From Circinella minor (Eukaryota; Mucoromycota; Mucoromycetes; Mucorales; Lichtheimiaceae), in NCBI GenBank assembly GCA_016758965.1, contig JAEPRB010000150.1, forward strand, positions 1 to 64,000: a DNA stretch of 64,000 nt, written 5' to 3'. Shown piece by piece: positions 39,501 to 51,521 of this stretch. The notes under the pieces are model-generated. The model made no database searches, was not told the DNA's origin, and saw only the letters and a program-made list of their open reading frames with translations. Each line of letters begins with the position of its first letter. Position 1 is the stretch's first letter. The position numbers were made by a program, and so were the translations under genes.

Positions 39501-40314
39501 CTGTAGTAGCATTCATGAAGCATATAAGTATTCCATCATGAAGAAACAATAAATTGAATAATTTTAAGAGTTTATTATCTTGATTGTCATTATTCCTGTT
39601 TTCTACGGTATTATCCATTAAAGATATTTATGATATAACCATGAACAAAACCTACCATGGGACACTGTAAACGAAGCTCAAAATTATGCAACTTAACAAG
39701 TACGTATTTGCTATTATCAAACGTCACAGCAGCTAGTGCTCTTGTACGTAATAAGAAAAGACATGGTCATTTGAAAAAGATACAATTATTTTTATTCTGT
39801 AAAGCAAAACAATCTTTGGACAATGATAAGCAATATATGCCTAGGTACTACTACGTATCGTTGATAGTAATATTATTACAAGTCTTTCATTGGGCAGGTA
39901 CATAGTATTGTCATAATATTGCTTATTACGTATGTGATACGATACAAGAAATATCTCACATATTACAAGAGAAAAAGATTTCTTTTTTTGTTATAGTAGC
40001 TCCACACACCAAGTTAAATATTTTGACAACACTACGGTACTGTTAAAGAAGTAAATATAAAACTTTGGAGCGAGGAAAAACAGTAGTAGTAATACTGTCA
40101 CAGTTATACGTATCTTATTAAACATCATCAATCTTACAATATCTCCAAGCTTATTTCAATTTATACATAAATACAATACAAACATTTTATATAGTCACAG
40201 TTACTTTTTTTTTTTTTGATGTCTTGGGATAATAATTACATCTTGTATGAAAAAGGTAATTGGAAAGATAGATATGCAACAGATAAACATAAGAAGAAAA
40301 GGATAAAAAAAAAT
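36515..40314. other. Gene desert, 3.8 kb
   Basis: Highly AT-rich, with T-runs before 37260 and a (TTA)n tract near 36827-36850. No open frame shows coding-type codon use, and no transposon terminus, tRNA or rRNA sequence was recognised. The first few hundred bases upstream of 36514 hold the promoter of WW copy 2. Confidence 0.55.
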
Positions 40315-40668
40315 TTAAAGGAATTGTGTATAAGGATGATCATCACGATAATTTCTATCACGGCTTCGTCGTTCACGATATTTAGCAACAACGGCAAGAT
40401 AGTGGCGAATTCCCCGATATCGCTCACGTTCAAGCTCAAAAAAACTATCAAATATTTTTTGTTGTTCAGGTCGTAATGTACTGCGGTAATGGTCGTATGC
40501 AGCATCAAGGTTTCGAAGTGCTTGTGCAATTGCTGCTTCTCCTTTTACTTGAGCTTGCCATCGTTCATCAGCCTCTACGTCCAGATCTGAATCGATGCTA
40601 TTGGGTACCGTTAATGATTGAGAAATCTCAGAAGTAACAGGCGATCCTGGTGTAGTAGTATTATTCAT
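40315..40668 (-). CDS. Orphan 117-residue protein
   Basis: Single-exon gene from ATG at 40668 to a stop at 40315. A Ser/Thr-rich N-terminus (TPGSPVTSEISQSLTVPNS) is followed by an acidic turn and then an amphipathic helical part: RWQAQVKGEAAIAQALRNL, then AYDHYRSTLRPEQQKIFDSF and a basic RERRSRDRNYRDD tail. Composition and codon use look coding, unlike the AT noise around it. No family is recognised. A leader-like A/T run separates it from the neighbours. Short, charged and helical, it could be a subunit of a larger complex; this is only a description. Confidence 0.65.
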   Translation of the reverse strand: MNNTTTPGSPVTSEISQSLTVPNSIDSDLDVEADERWQAQVKGEAAIAQALRNLDAAYDHYRSTLRPEQQKIFDSFFELERERYRGIRHYLAVVAKYRERRSRDRNYRDDHPYTQFL

Positions 40669-41630
40669 TTTTTTAAAAAAAAAATTAGTTTATTGTTCAG
40701 GGAAGGACTTGGAAATAGGGGGTCGAAGAGATTTTGAATAAACTGCTTGGGCATGACTGATACCTCAGCTAGACAATTCCGTTTTTTTTTTTTTTTTTGT
40801 TGAACTTTAAGCAGATTCCAAAAACCAAAGTTGAAACCATCCGAAAAGAATAATACATTGATATATAATAAACATACAAGTCAGTAAATTACGTAGTATG
40901 ATCTCATTTTCATAGAAAAGATTCACTTGTCGGTAAAAACCCCATGGATCATTCAAGGCAATACCATTTTTGAGAGTGCTTTTCTAACCGACCATCATCA
41001 ATTTATGCATTTCACTTATTTGGGTCAATAACAATAAAATTTACAGTTAATAATCAACTTAATAATGACGAATCAGATAAAATATTCATATCATTCTTTT
41101 TAAATTGGAATCACGATTTTGTGTTGGTAAAAATGGTATTTATTCTGAAAGAATTTGATCATAAGTTTCCAAATAAATGTTTTTTTTTTTTGCGAATCGT
41201 AATATCTAATATCGTTATAGCGAGCGGTAACTCTTTTTCAACGTTGCGAATACCAATGGTACGTAATTTCAATTTCTTGTTTTGCCGAACAACAATGTCC
41301 TTTTCCAAAGTGGGATCGACATTGTACAGATGTTTTTAATTATTTACCCATCAATAAGAATTGCTTATATTACCATCATGATGTATTTGCTGTTTTTCTA
41401 TCTACAGTAATAAGTCGAACACGTAGTAGACGGACAGCATTCTAGATCAAGAAGAGAATAAAAAAGCCAAAGACACATTTTTTTTTGATAAATGAATAAA
41501 ATCTTGTTACCCAAGATGACTTGTATGACGAGAACAAGGAAATAACTGATGGACACATGGGACAGAAATAGCAAAAAGAAATACTGGGTGGTAAGAAGGG
41601 AAATCTTTATTTGCAAATCCTAATTAGTGT
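40669..41630. other. AT-rich intergenic stretch
   Basis: About 960 bp upstream of the nuclease-like transmembrane gene or its possible first exon. It has T-runs and no supportable coding segment. Confidence 0.4.
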
Positions 41631-41945
41631 GTGTTTTCCAAGAAAAACAAAGTGTTAAATCAGTCTTTACAATCAAAAGTTTCCGATATCAACCAAGTTT
41701 CAAAGTATATCAACCAAACCATTCAAACTGGTACTAATCCTTTTTTTTTTGTTGAAAAAATCAGTTGCACAAGCACGTGTGGTAAAGACAATGTTGAACT
41801 CATAGTACTTAGAAGCGAGATAAAGAAATGGATGTCTCAATGTTGCGAAAACGAAGACATGTATGACCCATTGCCAAAGCTCAACCCCACATACCATAAC
41901 ATGACCCATTTAAAGAGCTTAGCAACATTGGAATCACACAGTTGA
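41631..41945 (+). other. Possible upstream exon, unresolved
   Basis: An open stretch (SLQSKVSDINQVSKYINQTI, then DNVELIVLRSEIKKWMSQC and LPKLNPTYHNMTHL) that looks protein-like but lacks a proper ATG and a clear donor. It may be a 5' exon of the gene at 42541-44698, which also lacks an obvious start, or a fragment of something else. Reported because the composition is not simple-repeat. Confidence 0.3.
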
Positions 41946-42540
41946 AAACTGAAACTCTTATTTGCATGTCCTCTCGGAAATGGTTACTTCACTAACATCG
42001 TGTGCTGTGCAATTGTTGATTTTTTTTTTTTTGCTGCAAGGAAGAAACTTAAGGGAATTTAGGTGGTGACAAAAAACTTTGTATTAGTGAAAGGCATGGT
42101 TTGCAAAATCATCCAAGTTGCACCAAGTGCTCCAAGTTTACACACAAGAATTCACTTCCGAAAAGAAAAAACGAGCAAAAGCTTGTTACTAATAATGTCA
42201 TTGCATAATAGCGATGAAAGAAGTAAACAAATATGTATATATAAAATGTTTTTCGTTAGCACAGTTATGGCAGTTACTTGTACAGCTAGCACTATATCTA
42301 TGAGGTACATATCTATACTCATTTTATGATAGACTTTTTTTATCCAAATAAAGCAACGTGTGACACGCTTGTGTAACAACGATGTTGGATCTTTGAAACA
42401 TGCTGTTATTTTTTTTTTTTTTTGTTATATCATTGTCATGCATAAAATCATGATCAATGAGCATATTCGTTATAGACAGTGTATGTAAACTGCTTTGTTT
42501 TTTAAACCTCAATTTTTTTTTTGTGATTAGCGTCTAATAG

Positions 42541-44698
42541 CAATTATTATTGCTATCATATTTCTTGTCAAAAGTGATCTGCGAAACCATTCGCAATTTA
42601 ACTTTAGAACGCGAGAAGAATGTCCACATTCAAGACGTTATTGATGAATTGCAAGATTTCATCGTTGACTCGAATCCTAGAACTAACCCGTTTGATATAG
42701 TATTTCAAAACAAATGGCTGGAACGAATATTATTATGTGCAGAAATGGAAAACGTGCAAGTGGTAGGTAGTACGTGGTGGTATATCTTTATTTTGCGATC
42801 AAAGAAAAATTACAATAATTATATCACAATCTACTATGTTAGTCCCAGGAAAAGCTAAACTGGAAAAATATTAAAGAACGTGTCGCTCGACGAGATGAAT
42901 ACAATATTGAAGGTTTTTTACAACCCACCACATCAGCAGAACTCGAAATCAGATTAACTGATGTGGATAAGGAAACCATCAATAAAACGTTTGATGAACT
43001 CGTTCCTGAAAATTTTTGGATATTGGAAGCAACAAAACAAAAAGCAAAAGAGCAAAATACGACAGCAAAGTCAGTAGAGGAAAAAATCAAAGAGTTTGGA
43101 TTGTCATGTCGTTACTGGCAGTAAGTATATCATCTTTTTCAATTTGGAAAAAGTCTGCACTACATGTATTATATACTGATAAAATGTTATACTTAGTTCT
43201 TGTCAATCGCTCATAATCGATGTGAATGATCCTATTTGGAAAGATGTGTTTATTGAGGAGGAATTAGAAGAGATCAGAGATTATGGTGATTCAATGTTGA
43301 ATAAAATCCCAAAAGAATTGCAAACCAAGCTGGATGAGATAAATAATTTGGTAATTATAATATCCTGTAATTCATACATATTATATTAATTTGATACCTT
43401 GATCTTTTTATATATAGGAAACTGCCATGGATGTTTATAACTATGGACATAAACTGGTTCATGATCCTATTACACAGCCATTATTATCATGGTTGTCCAT
43501 AACACTGATGAGCACTGCCAAACGTTTTATAAAAGATAAATCACGAGAAATTGGTGGTTTACATGAAAGTGACAATATGTATAACTTTTGGGATTTTTTT
43601 AATGCAATCTTTCAAGAATCTGGTGTGCGTATTTTAAAGTAGGATTTCCTTTCTCTTATTGACATAAAATATTATGAATCTATATCATTATACATGATCA
43701 CTCACCTATTTTCATAACAGTAAGAAAACTTGTAATTCTGAAAGAATGAAATCATCGACTGTCGATTCTCTTGAGGATAAAACAATAGATTATAGTGCTA
43801 GTATTGATACTATTTATCTTGCAAGTAATGTCGAATTGGGTGGAATAAAAATGGATAATATAGATAATAAGAATGCAAATACCAAGATGTATTTACCACT
43901 TGGACTAAAGGATATGTTTGTTACACTTGGAAACCAATCACCAAAAATTGTGCACGATATTCATATCTTAGGATACCATATTACAGGTAAGATATATATC
44001 GCGAATTACTGATTATATTGAGACTATTGAAAAATAAGAAGTATATACATAATTAACTTATTAGTAAATTATTTTGATTATATTGAATAGAGAATATGAT
44101 TACCATGTTAGATGTCGACTCTCCAAAAGGCTACATAACCCGGATCCGACGTATTAAAGATCTTCCCTATCCTACATGTAACGATGACTTTGTTAGTCGA
44201 ATAATACCATTACTTGAGCTTGCTATCCATGGAAAACTATTAGTTGACAAAACATTGAAAAAATTCCGTAATACCAAAATGGAGTTGGGAGAACGAACAA
44301 AACAAAATATAATATTACCACCTTCTTTTATTCCACTCAGAAATTATAATATCAAGAAGTTACCCACATCCTTATCAACGAAGCCCAGCACGTCCTCGAC
44401 AACTCATAAAATTAGCAACACTTACCAAGAAACGCCTACTATGTACCCAACAAAAAATACCGTTGCTAAGCAATTAAGCAATAAGAGGACCACTACTACG
44501 TGGCGTACCAAAATTAGTCATAGTTTGTTATTTTTAGCAAATATCATTCATTACATTTTAATATTGTGCATGATATTGACGTTTGCACTATCCTTGTATA
44601 TTATTTATAGTACTTTGCAGAGTACTGGTTCCTTGGAGCTTTTAGGGCATGAAGTAGAATATATATTAAAACATGCGTGGGTTTCATTTTCTCAGTAA
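42541..44698 (+). CDS. Nuclease-like family protein with C-terminal TM, 5' end open
   Basis: Six exons read in phase from an acceptor at about 42540 to the stop at 44698. Junctions: ENVQV|SQEKLNWKN, RYW-H-SCQSLI, NNL|ETAMDVYNYG, RIL-N-KKTCNSERM, HIT-E-NMITMLD. The central part (MYNFWDFFNAIFQESGV; LKDMFVTLGNQSP; ILGYHITENMITMLDVDSPKG; FVSRIIPLLELAI) resembles, from memory, an uncharacterised Mucorales family with a PD-(D/E)XK-like core. Where active members are expected to show E-x-K, this protein reads ELGGIK, so catalysis is doubtful. After a Thr/Ser-rich linker it ends in a hydrophobic helix (ANIIHYILILCMILTFALS) and a short tail, which is not expected for a nuclease. A true start codon was not found; exons upstream of 42541 are likely. 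Confidence 0.65.
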
Positions 44699-45215
44699 TA
44701 ATAATAAACTTAAGTAGTCCAGAATTTACTTACAATAAATTCCGGCTTTTTATTACATTTGGTAAACAAAATTTTTACTGAATTCTTCTCCATGTATAAA
44801 AACACACATAAATCAAAGTTTCGATAAAATACGTATTTATGTCTGTTTCGTCCTATAGACATTAAATCTAATTAACGATTTCTGTATGTACGTATTAAAA
44901 AAAAATCTCATCCGCGTTGTCAATGGGATTGACAAACTCGATATATATCTTCTTTTCCAAACTACGTAAAATGAAATGGGAAGGAACACTTTTATCACCT
45001 TTAGACTTTTTCTACACCTAAAAAAAATAGGTATTTAATATTTTAAATCACTCTATTGATATATAGAGGACAATCAAAAGCAATCTTGTATGATGGCAAG
45101 GCAAAAAGGAAAAAAGATCTACCGCATGAGATCTGATGAGGTGCATAAAAACCTCCGCCTGTTCCCTTTCGTGTAGTTTTGTCTCTTTTTTAAGCAACCA
45201 CAATTCGAAAACAAA
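44699..45215. promoter_or_regulatory. Intergenic, promoter of Ca3427-like gene
   Basis: 517 bp, AT-rich. The final 60 bp before the ATG are a TTTTGTCTC-type pyrimidine tract and a CAACC/AAAACAAAATG leader. No TATA box is certain. Confidence 0.4.
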
Positions 45216-46491
45216 ATGCCTACTACAACCATTCGCATTGGTTACGGTAAATTTGCAATTTTAAATAAAAAAAAAAACAATGAAATAATTAAGCAATGCT
45301 GTCATATATAACTTATTTTACAACATTATACTAGTTCCTGAACATTTTTCAACTCCATTATATATTGCTCGGGATCGAGGATTCTTTGCTGAGAACGATG
45401 TTGCTGTAGAACTCGTCTGTTGTCCAGGTATATTTAATTTCTTTATACATGATTATTTATAAACATGAAAAAAGAACATGCATTATTTATATTAAAGGTC
45501 ATGTTTTTTTTATATATTTGTATATATTAATCAAGGTGGTACTGGTGAGGTAATAGAACAATATTCTTTAAAAGAAGATGTATAATTTGTAACTTACTAA
45601 TCAATATATATGTATGTTGATAGATGACTTCAAAACTCCAAGACAAGTCATTGGATTTGGCTATTGCTTTAACTGAAGGACTTGTTGCTGGTATCAGTAA
45701 AGGACAAGATTGGTATAAAATTGTTGGTACTTATGTTGAAGCACCTTTATGTATGTGTTATTGACATTTTTTTTATAAATTGTAATGAAAATGATGGCAT
45801 CGAACACATGACACATTAATTTTTTGATAATATTTTAGGTTGGGCAATTTCTACCGGAGCTAATTCTCGTCACACATCCATTGATACATTGAACAAGACC
45901 AATGTAGCTATTTCACGTTATGGTTCTGGATCACATATTATGGCCTATGTATTGGCTGATCAACAAGGCTGGTTGGCAAATGAAAATAAGGATGAAGCCA
46001 ACAAGCAAACCTTTTCATTTAATGTCCTCAATAATTTCCAAGCAATGCGTGATGCTGTCAATAATGATACATCCGATTTTTTCTTATGGGAAACATTCAC
46101 AACAAAACCTTACCATGATTCGGGTGAAGTGAAACGTATCGGTCAAATTACTCCACCATGGCCTGCATTTTTATTTGCTGCTCATGTGGATTTACTTCAA
46201 AATCATCCACAAGATTTACAAAATGCACTCAAGGCCATTCAAAAGGCTACTTTGCTGTTTATGGAACAAAAGGAGAATGATTCTGTCAAACTGGTGATGG
46301 ATATCTTGGATTATAATGAAGAAGACGTTCGAAATTGGTTCAAGACAGTACGTTATGCTGGAGAACATAGTCAAGTTTCAAGTCGTGCTTTACAAGTGAC
46401 TGTATCTACTTTGATCAAGGCTGGTGTAGTGGATGCACCTGGATTAGCACCAGAAAATTTGGTGGATCTTAAAATTGCAAATCTTATTTAA
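45216..46491 (+). CDS. Periplasmic-binding-protein-like (Ca3427/NMT1 type)
   Basis: Type-2 periplasmic-binding-protein fold in a eukaryotic cytosolic protein, as in Candida Ca3427, the structural relative of bacterial ABC-transporter binding proteins and of Thi5/NMT1 thiamine-precursor enzymes. Five exons; it begins MPTTTIRIGYVPEH. Visible: GYVPEHFSTPLYIARDRGFF (ligand-pocket start), CCPGGTGEMTSKLQDKSLDLAIALTEGL, VGTYVEAPLCWAISTGANS, TNVAISRYGSGSHIMAYVL and PPWPAFLFAAH. One exon is only 14 bp (45536-45549), encoding most of GGTGE. Length (about 310 residues) is normal for the family. No signal peptide or membrane segment. The ligand is unknown; it is not Thi5 itself, as the iron/His active-site cluster is not visible. 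Confidence 0.88.
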
Positions 46492-46784
46492 TAAAAATAC
46501 GGCGTAATATGTCTTTTTGTTTATCAATCTGTTTGCTTCTTTTTTCTTAAAAAAAACTCATTTGATAATATGTATGCTAAAATAAAGAAGTATAAAAAGC
46601 ATATTTGTATGTGTTTATAGTTTTGATATGTGTGTATATATTTATATGTATGCGGGAATGAAAATATGCATGTATAATAGTAATAAGAAAAAAAAAAGGG
46701 GAGGGAGGGAGGGGTTCAAGGGGTCATACTTTTTATTTACTACATTACACTATGAGAGTAATAATGATGATGATGCTAATAATT
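46492..46784. other. Short convergent intergenic region
   Basis: 293 bp shared by the 3' ends of the Ca3427-like gene and gna1. AT-rich with a (GATGAT) stretch. Nothing else is seen. Confidence 0.5.
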
Positions 46785-47690
46785 TTACTTTATGTTTTTT
46801 CTATCAAAATAATTGGACATTTGAACTTGAGCAACTTGAAGATCGCATTTTTCATAAAATGGAATATTATGTTCTTTACAATTAAGAATAACTTTGTAAC
46901 ATCCAAGTACTTGTGCCATATATGTAAGTTGATCAATGAGTCTAAAGAATATATAAATATACAGCCCGCATCAACAACAAATTAACTAAAAATAAAAAGT
47001 AATGAATAATTGAAAGCCCCCCTCCCTCCCAAGAGAGTTAATAACTTACCGCTTTCCCAATTTCTTTCCACGTTGCGTATCAGAAACAACCACATCTTCT
47101 ATATGACCAGACTGTTCATGAAATATAAAATCAGTATCAACCTTTTTTTTCTATCTTGTCGACATCATATCCTTCGTTTTCGTGCTATTGTTTTTTTTTT
47201 TTACCTGTCCGCAATTATGTAAAAACTTGTGTTCCACAATTAATGTAGCGCAAGCAACGACTTCACCTAATGATTCTATACATACAAGATAGTAACATCC
47301 TAGCTGCTTCATCGTATCAAAGCGTTCTTAATTAAAAGAAACGATTTTTTTTCAGTCCATGAACATATTAATTGTGTTGTTGCTTTTTAATAGTCTTTAT
47401 TATATATATTATATATACCTTCAAATAAGTCTTGACTTGTTTGTCCCGTAACGGAAAGTTGTCCTAATACTTCAATAAATCCTATCAAAAGCATGGAATT
47501 GTTTATTATCTCCATGTATAAAAATCATGATTCTTTTTGTTTTATCCCACTAACCTTTATTATAGTCATCACGCTTCAAAGGACGAAGTATATATCCATC
47601 AGGTAAAGCAGCTAAAACTTCTTGTGATATAAGTTTTGGTGAAAACAAGTATGAATCATTTTGTTCAGTCAAATAAGGAAAATTGGTCAT
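46785..47690 (-). CDS. gna1: Glucosamine-6-phosphate N-acetyltransferase
   Basis: GNAT-family enzyme that acetylates glucosamine-6-phosphate with acetyl-CoA, the second step of UDP-N-acetylglucosamine synthesis, which supplies chitin, glycosylation and GPI anchors. The start MTNFPYLTEQNDSYLFSP is at 47690. Landmarks: LPDGYILRPLKRDDYNKG, FIEVLGQLSVTG, CYYLVCIESLGEVVACATLIVE, HIEDVVVSD and the acetyl-CoA loop QRGKKLGKRLI. Then LIDQLTYMAQVLGCYKVIL, NCKEHNIPFYEKCDL (a conserved family block) and a final NYFDRKNIK. Five exons; the last runs from about 46949 to 46785. Length about 160 residues, as in yeast Gna1. It is divergently arranged with the YCII-domain gene. Confidence 0.93.
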
Positions 47691-48027
47691 GATTCCGTTT
47701 TTATTATATATATCTAAAAAGAATATAAAAAAGAAAAAAAAGAAAAAGAAAAGAAAAATAAGATTACGCCACTTTTTATATATCTATTTTGCAATTGCAG
47801 CAACGACTAAAATAAAAGGATAAAAGAAAGAAAAAAAAGGAGTTGATAATGATTAAATGGGGTCCCCAAGATTCTTTTTTTTTTTTTTTTTACATGCATT
47901 ATCATCGTATCGGAATAATAATTCTGATGTCAAGTCGATTGTTGTGTAACTATGGATATAGGTGTTTCCATAAATTGAATTTGTTCCCACGTAACAGCTC
48001 TTTGTTTCATAACTTAACAAACTTATA
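47691..48027. promoter_or_regulatory. Divergent promoter of gna1 and YCII gene
   Basis: 337 bp between two start codons on opposite strands, so it contains both promoters. It holds AAGAAAAGAAA purine tracts and a T17-type run. No specific site is recognised. Confidence 0.5.
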
Positions 48028-48706
48028 ATGAATTCTTTAATTCGTCCATTGCAAAAACGTGCTTTCTCCTCTTCAGTACCAGGTAAACACAACATATTGA
48101 TTTGAATTTTAATATGGTTAAACATATTTTATTAACTTCTTTTATATATATATATTTATAAAGCTTCACATCAGTTTTTGGTATTGATTCGCGACTTTAA
48201 AGATTCCGAAGCATTGAACCGTCGTTTGTTAGTACGCGATTTGCACCTTAAAGAAGCTAATAAAGTAGTTGAGTCTGGTGAACTTCTTTGTGGTGGCGCT
48301 GTTTTAGACTCACACAAGGTAATAATATATATAATCCATGAATAAAAAAAAAGGGGCGAGAGTTTTGTAGTATGGATTATGGGGTTGGAGACGGAATGTT
48401 TGAAGCAATAATAAAGTAACAAGAGATGAAAAAAAAACAATATACTTAATAATATAATGATTATATTAGGATGGTAATATGATTGGTAGCTGTATGATCT
48501 GGGAAGCTGATAGTGAAGAAGAAGTACGTCAAAAGTTACAAAAAGATCCATATGTGGAAGGCAAGGTTTGGGAAGATTGGGATATTTTACCTTTCAAAAT
48601 GTAAGTTGTTAATATGTATTCTTTGTATTATTATAATTTTGATTATTTTACCAAATTAAATTCATTTTTTATGTACAGTGCCGTTGGTAAATTGGCAAAG
48701 AATTAA
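48028..48706 (+). CDS. YCII-related protein with mitochondrial presequence
   Basis: Small ferredoxin-like YCII-domain protein. It starts MNSLIRPLQKRAFSSSVPA, a basic, Ser-rich and acid-free N-terminus typical of a mitochondrial targeting peptide, then the YCII fold: HQFLVLIRDFKDSEALNRRL, VRDLHLKEANKVVESGELL, CGGAVLDSHKDGNMIGSCMI, EEEVRQKLQKDPYVEGKVWED and ILPFKIAVGKLAKN. The His in VRDLHL and the Asp in KDPY match the His/Asp pair characteristic of YCII proteins. Four exons. The family includes putative small-molecule binders or isomerases; the physiological role is unknown. It is head-to-head with gna1. Confidence 0.9.
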
Positions 48707-49007
48707 ACAGTTTCAATAAGGAAATTATCAGAAAAAAAGGAAGACATTTGTACATTACGAAATATTTTTGTAATTTTTCCATTCTTTTAAGTTATTTTTA
48801 AATTTCTAATCTTTTTTTTTTTTTGCTATTCAATTAAAAAAAATTAAGATATTATTGATTCTTTTACATGTTTGATGGAGGGGATGAGGTCTTTTGAGTT
48901 TTGATATAACTTAATCTTCGGTAAGAACTAAATATTATCAATTAGTAAATAAATAAAGAATGTCTTTGTGGATTGGATCTCTTGAATAGTACGTAATTTA
49001 TATAAAG

Positions 49008-49376
49008 TTGGTTTTTAAAGATAATGGTTATGCAGAATCGGGGCTCGGTGAATTTGTCTATCAGTTTGTGGGTCCAAATGCAATAGTCAAAATTAGTCCA
49101 CACCTTCATCATACAGTCAAAAAATCAGTACAGTTATTAATACGTAGAAAGAACTGTGCATTAATTCTAAAGAGTAGACTCTTCTTTCTACGAAAAATTC
49201 TTTTTTATATTCCAGATGAAAAAGGTTTTAATCTGTCATATTTTTTTCAGCTATGTCGTCAAGATGTCTTGAATCGTGTTTTGGATTACATTGACTCCTC
49301 AAAGCGAGTTAACTTCTTACAAAGGATTTTGATATTCAATAGAAAGCTTTCGCGGTTTGCATTAAATGGTTACTAA
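49008..49376 (+). pseudogene. Doubtful ORF, possible gene relic
   Basis: Open from TTG at 49008 to TAA at 49376. The translation (GLGEFVYQFVGPNAIVKISP, HTVKKSVQLLIRRKNC, CRQDVLNRVLDYIDSSKRV, ILIFNRKLSRFALNGY) is protein-like in part. No ATG exon could be spliced to it in frame: the nearby ATG at 48960 runs into a stop with every splice I tried. Not recognised. Either a relic or chance. Confidence 0.25.
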
Positions 49377-49421
49377 TATTAACTTTTTTTATTTCAACTT
49401 ATTGCAAGTATGTTCTTAGCA

Positions 49422-49426
<5 letters not shown>

Positions 49427-49460
<34 letters not shown>
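49427..49460. repeat. (TA)n microsatellite
   Basis: Simple TA repeat of about 17 units in the intergenic region. Confidence 0.85.
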
Positions 49461-49464
<4 letters not shown>

Positions 49465-49952
49465 AGTTAAAAATAGTGATGAGAATAGTAAAAGCTTATG
49501 ATAGGAATAATTTTTTGGTTGATTCATTGTTGGAAATGTGACACTGATACTCATAAATACATAGTTGAGGTTGATCGGGTTGATTATATAATAATGTCAA
49601 ATCATATTAATATACCCTTTAAAATTTTTTTTTTGCATAACTTTTAACATGATGAAAGAAGAAAAATAGAATCTATCAACGAAAAGAATTCATCGACAAT
49701 CTTCTTATAGATAAAAATAACCTTATCTTAAAAAAAGGAACCTTTTATTGCTGCGTTTTTGGAAAAAGAGAAAATAATCACATACATATAGCACAAACAA
49801 AGAAAGAGAGAAAACACATATATTTAATATAATCTAATCGCATTAAGAACAACAGCAAGAAATATTATCCTTGTTATTATTATTTTATTTTATTCATAAA
49901 ATAAAATTTCTTTTTCTTTTTACCTTTTCTTTAACTTCATATAAATATATAT

Positions 49953-51521
49953 ATGTCTGACGTGTCAAATATTTCACTACCATCTTTATCAATGCCGACA
50001 ACGACAACCATCTCGTCAAAAGCAACACAGTTCCAATGGGAATTTGCTTATATCTATGCTTTCGTTTGTAATTTTCGAGAATATACAGATCATGGTATTC
50101 ATTCTTTTCCTGATTTACAGCCAGAGGTAAATATATTTTCATTCACGTTGTTTCTTTTTTTGATAATAGATTAGACTAATAATACGGACTATGTATCTAT
50201 TGTTCTTTAAGGATCTTGAACAAGCATTAGAAATGGAAACAAGTGAACTACTTAATAACTTATTAAGTAGTTTCTTAAGTAATATATTGAATCGTAAAAA
50301 GCGTGTCGAGTAAGTTTGACGTGGAATAACTCGCGTTTATGCAGAAACAGGGTTGTTTTTCTGAATATAAACTAATATCATTAATGAATAACAATATATG
50401 TATAGCAACAAACATATCTTTAAGGAACTTTCAAAACTAATTAATACAAAATTACAAACATTTGAGATCAATTTGGATTATAATCCTTTAAGTGAAGTTT
50501 CGTCATTTGAGAACTTGTCAGCTCCTGTCAAGGTGAGTTTTTTTTTTCTCTCTTTATTTTTTTATATGGAAATATGTTATAAATATCATATGTGGCTTGT
50601 CTTTTTTCTCTATATTTGATGCCTTTATACTAAATTAAGAAATATAATATATTTATTTAGTTGAACATATTACGCTGGATGGTAGAATGGCAACTTCAAG
50701 AAAGTAGTTCAATACATTCTATTCTTGATACAGCTCCTAAATCAAGTGAACTATTACGAACACAACCTATCGGATCAGATAGCGAAAAGCGAACTTATTG
50801 GCATTTTGGAGGTATATTATGATGGATGATAGGTTATTGGATAGTAGGTAGAATAATAATAATAATATTTAAAATGGCTGGATTATTCTTATTACATGTT
50901 ATAGATACAGCATGGCTATGGCGTGAACAAAAAGCAACGTTAAAAAAAGCCAGTACTCAGTGGGAAATTGTATGTCGTGACCTTGATGAATTAGAAGAAT
51001 TTTCAAAAACACTATCACAAGGAAAACGAGTCGAAAAAGACTTATATCAATACATCATAGAACAAGTGATACCCATAGTAGAAGATGCTCAACGTAAACG
51101 AGAACGAAAAGCTCGAGCCATGGAAAGACAAATTGAAGCAGAACAACTTATTACAACTAGACGATTACGAACGAATACTAAACCAGTGAAATATACATTC
51201 GATGATGATGAGGATGATTACGATGATCTTGATGATGAAGAAAAGTATGGTGATGAAGAAGAAGGAGAAGAAGAATTCTCAGATAATGAATCAGGTGGAT
51301 TTAAAGTAAAAGAACCAGAAAGACCAAAACCTTTACGAGCAAGTAGCAGACTCAATTCGCAACGACAAACATCACAATCATCATCACCTATTCAAACATC
51401 AATAGAAGAAACAATAGTATTGACAGAAGAAGAAAGTCAAGAAAAGGGGAAATCTCATGAAAATGGGCATAGTCATACTATTATAAATGAGGTGGATGAA
51501 CCTATTATTAGTATCGAATGA
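49953..51521 (+). CDS. DDT/WHIM-domain chromatin-remodelling accessory (CECR2/RSF1-like)
   Basis: Probable accessory subunit of an ISWI-type remodeller. Five exons. The N-terminal half has a DDT-like helical part (QFQWEFAYIYAFVCNFREY, FPDLQPEDLEQAL, LLNNLLSSFLSNIL) followed by WHIM-like elements (LNILRWMVEWQLQESSSI, then RTYWHFGDTAWLWREQ, the characteristic YW-x-FGD box that binds linker DNA). Next comes a charged helical part (DLDELEEFSKTLSQGKRV, EKDLYQYIIEQVIPIVEDAQ) and an Arg/Lys-rich helix. The C-terminal third is acidic, then Ser/Gln-rich, and disordered. No bromodomain or PHD finger is present, so it resembles the shorter fungal forms. Exact subfamily (CECR2, RSF1 or other) is not settled. 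Confidence 0.82.

Larger units (their letters stand above)
48707..49952. other. Intergenic, with a doubtful ORF
   Basis: 1.25 kb. It contains a (TA)n tract (49427-49460) and, at 49008-49376, a 122-codon open frame without ATG that could be a relic (see separate entry). The last 100 bp include a pyrimidine-rich leader for the next gene. Confidence 0.45.

Noticed and set aside
39240..39905. Several 70-90-codon frames in the gene desert
   Set aside because: Asn/Ile/Lys-rich on both strands, typical of random AT-rich DNA.
42063..42329. 88-codon frame upstream of the nuclease-like gene
   Set aside because: No ATG in a useful position and no in-phase splice to 42541; composition unconvincing.
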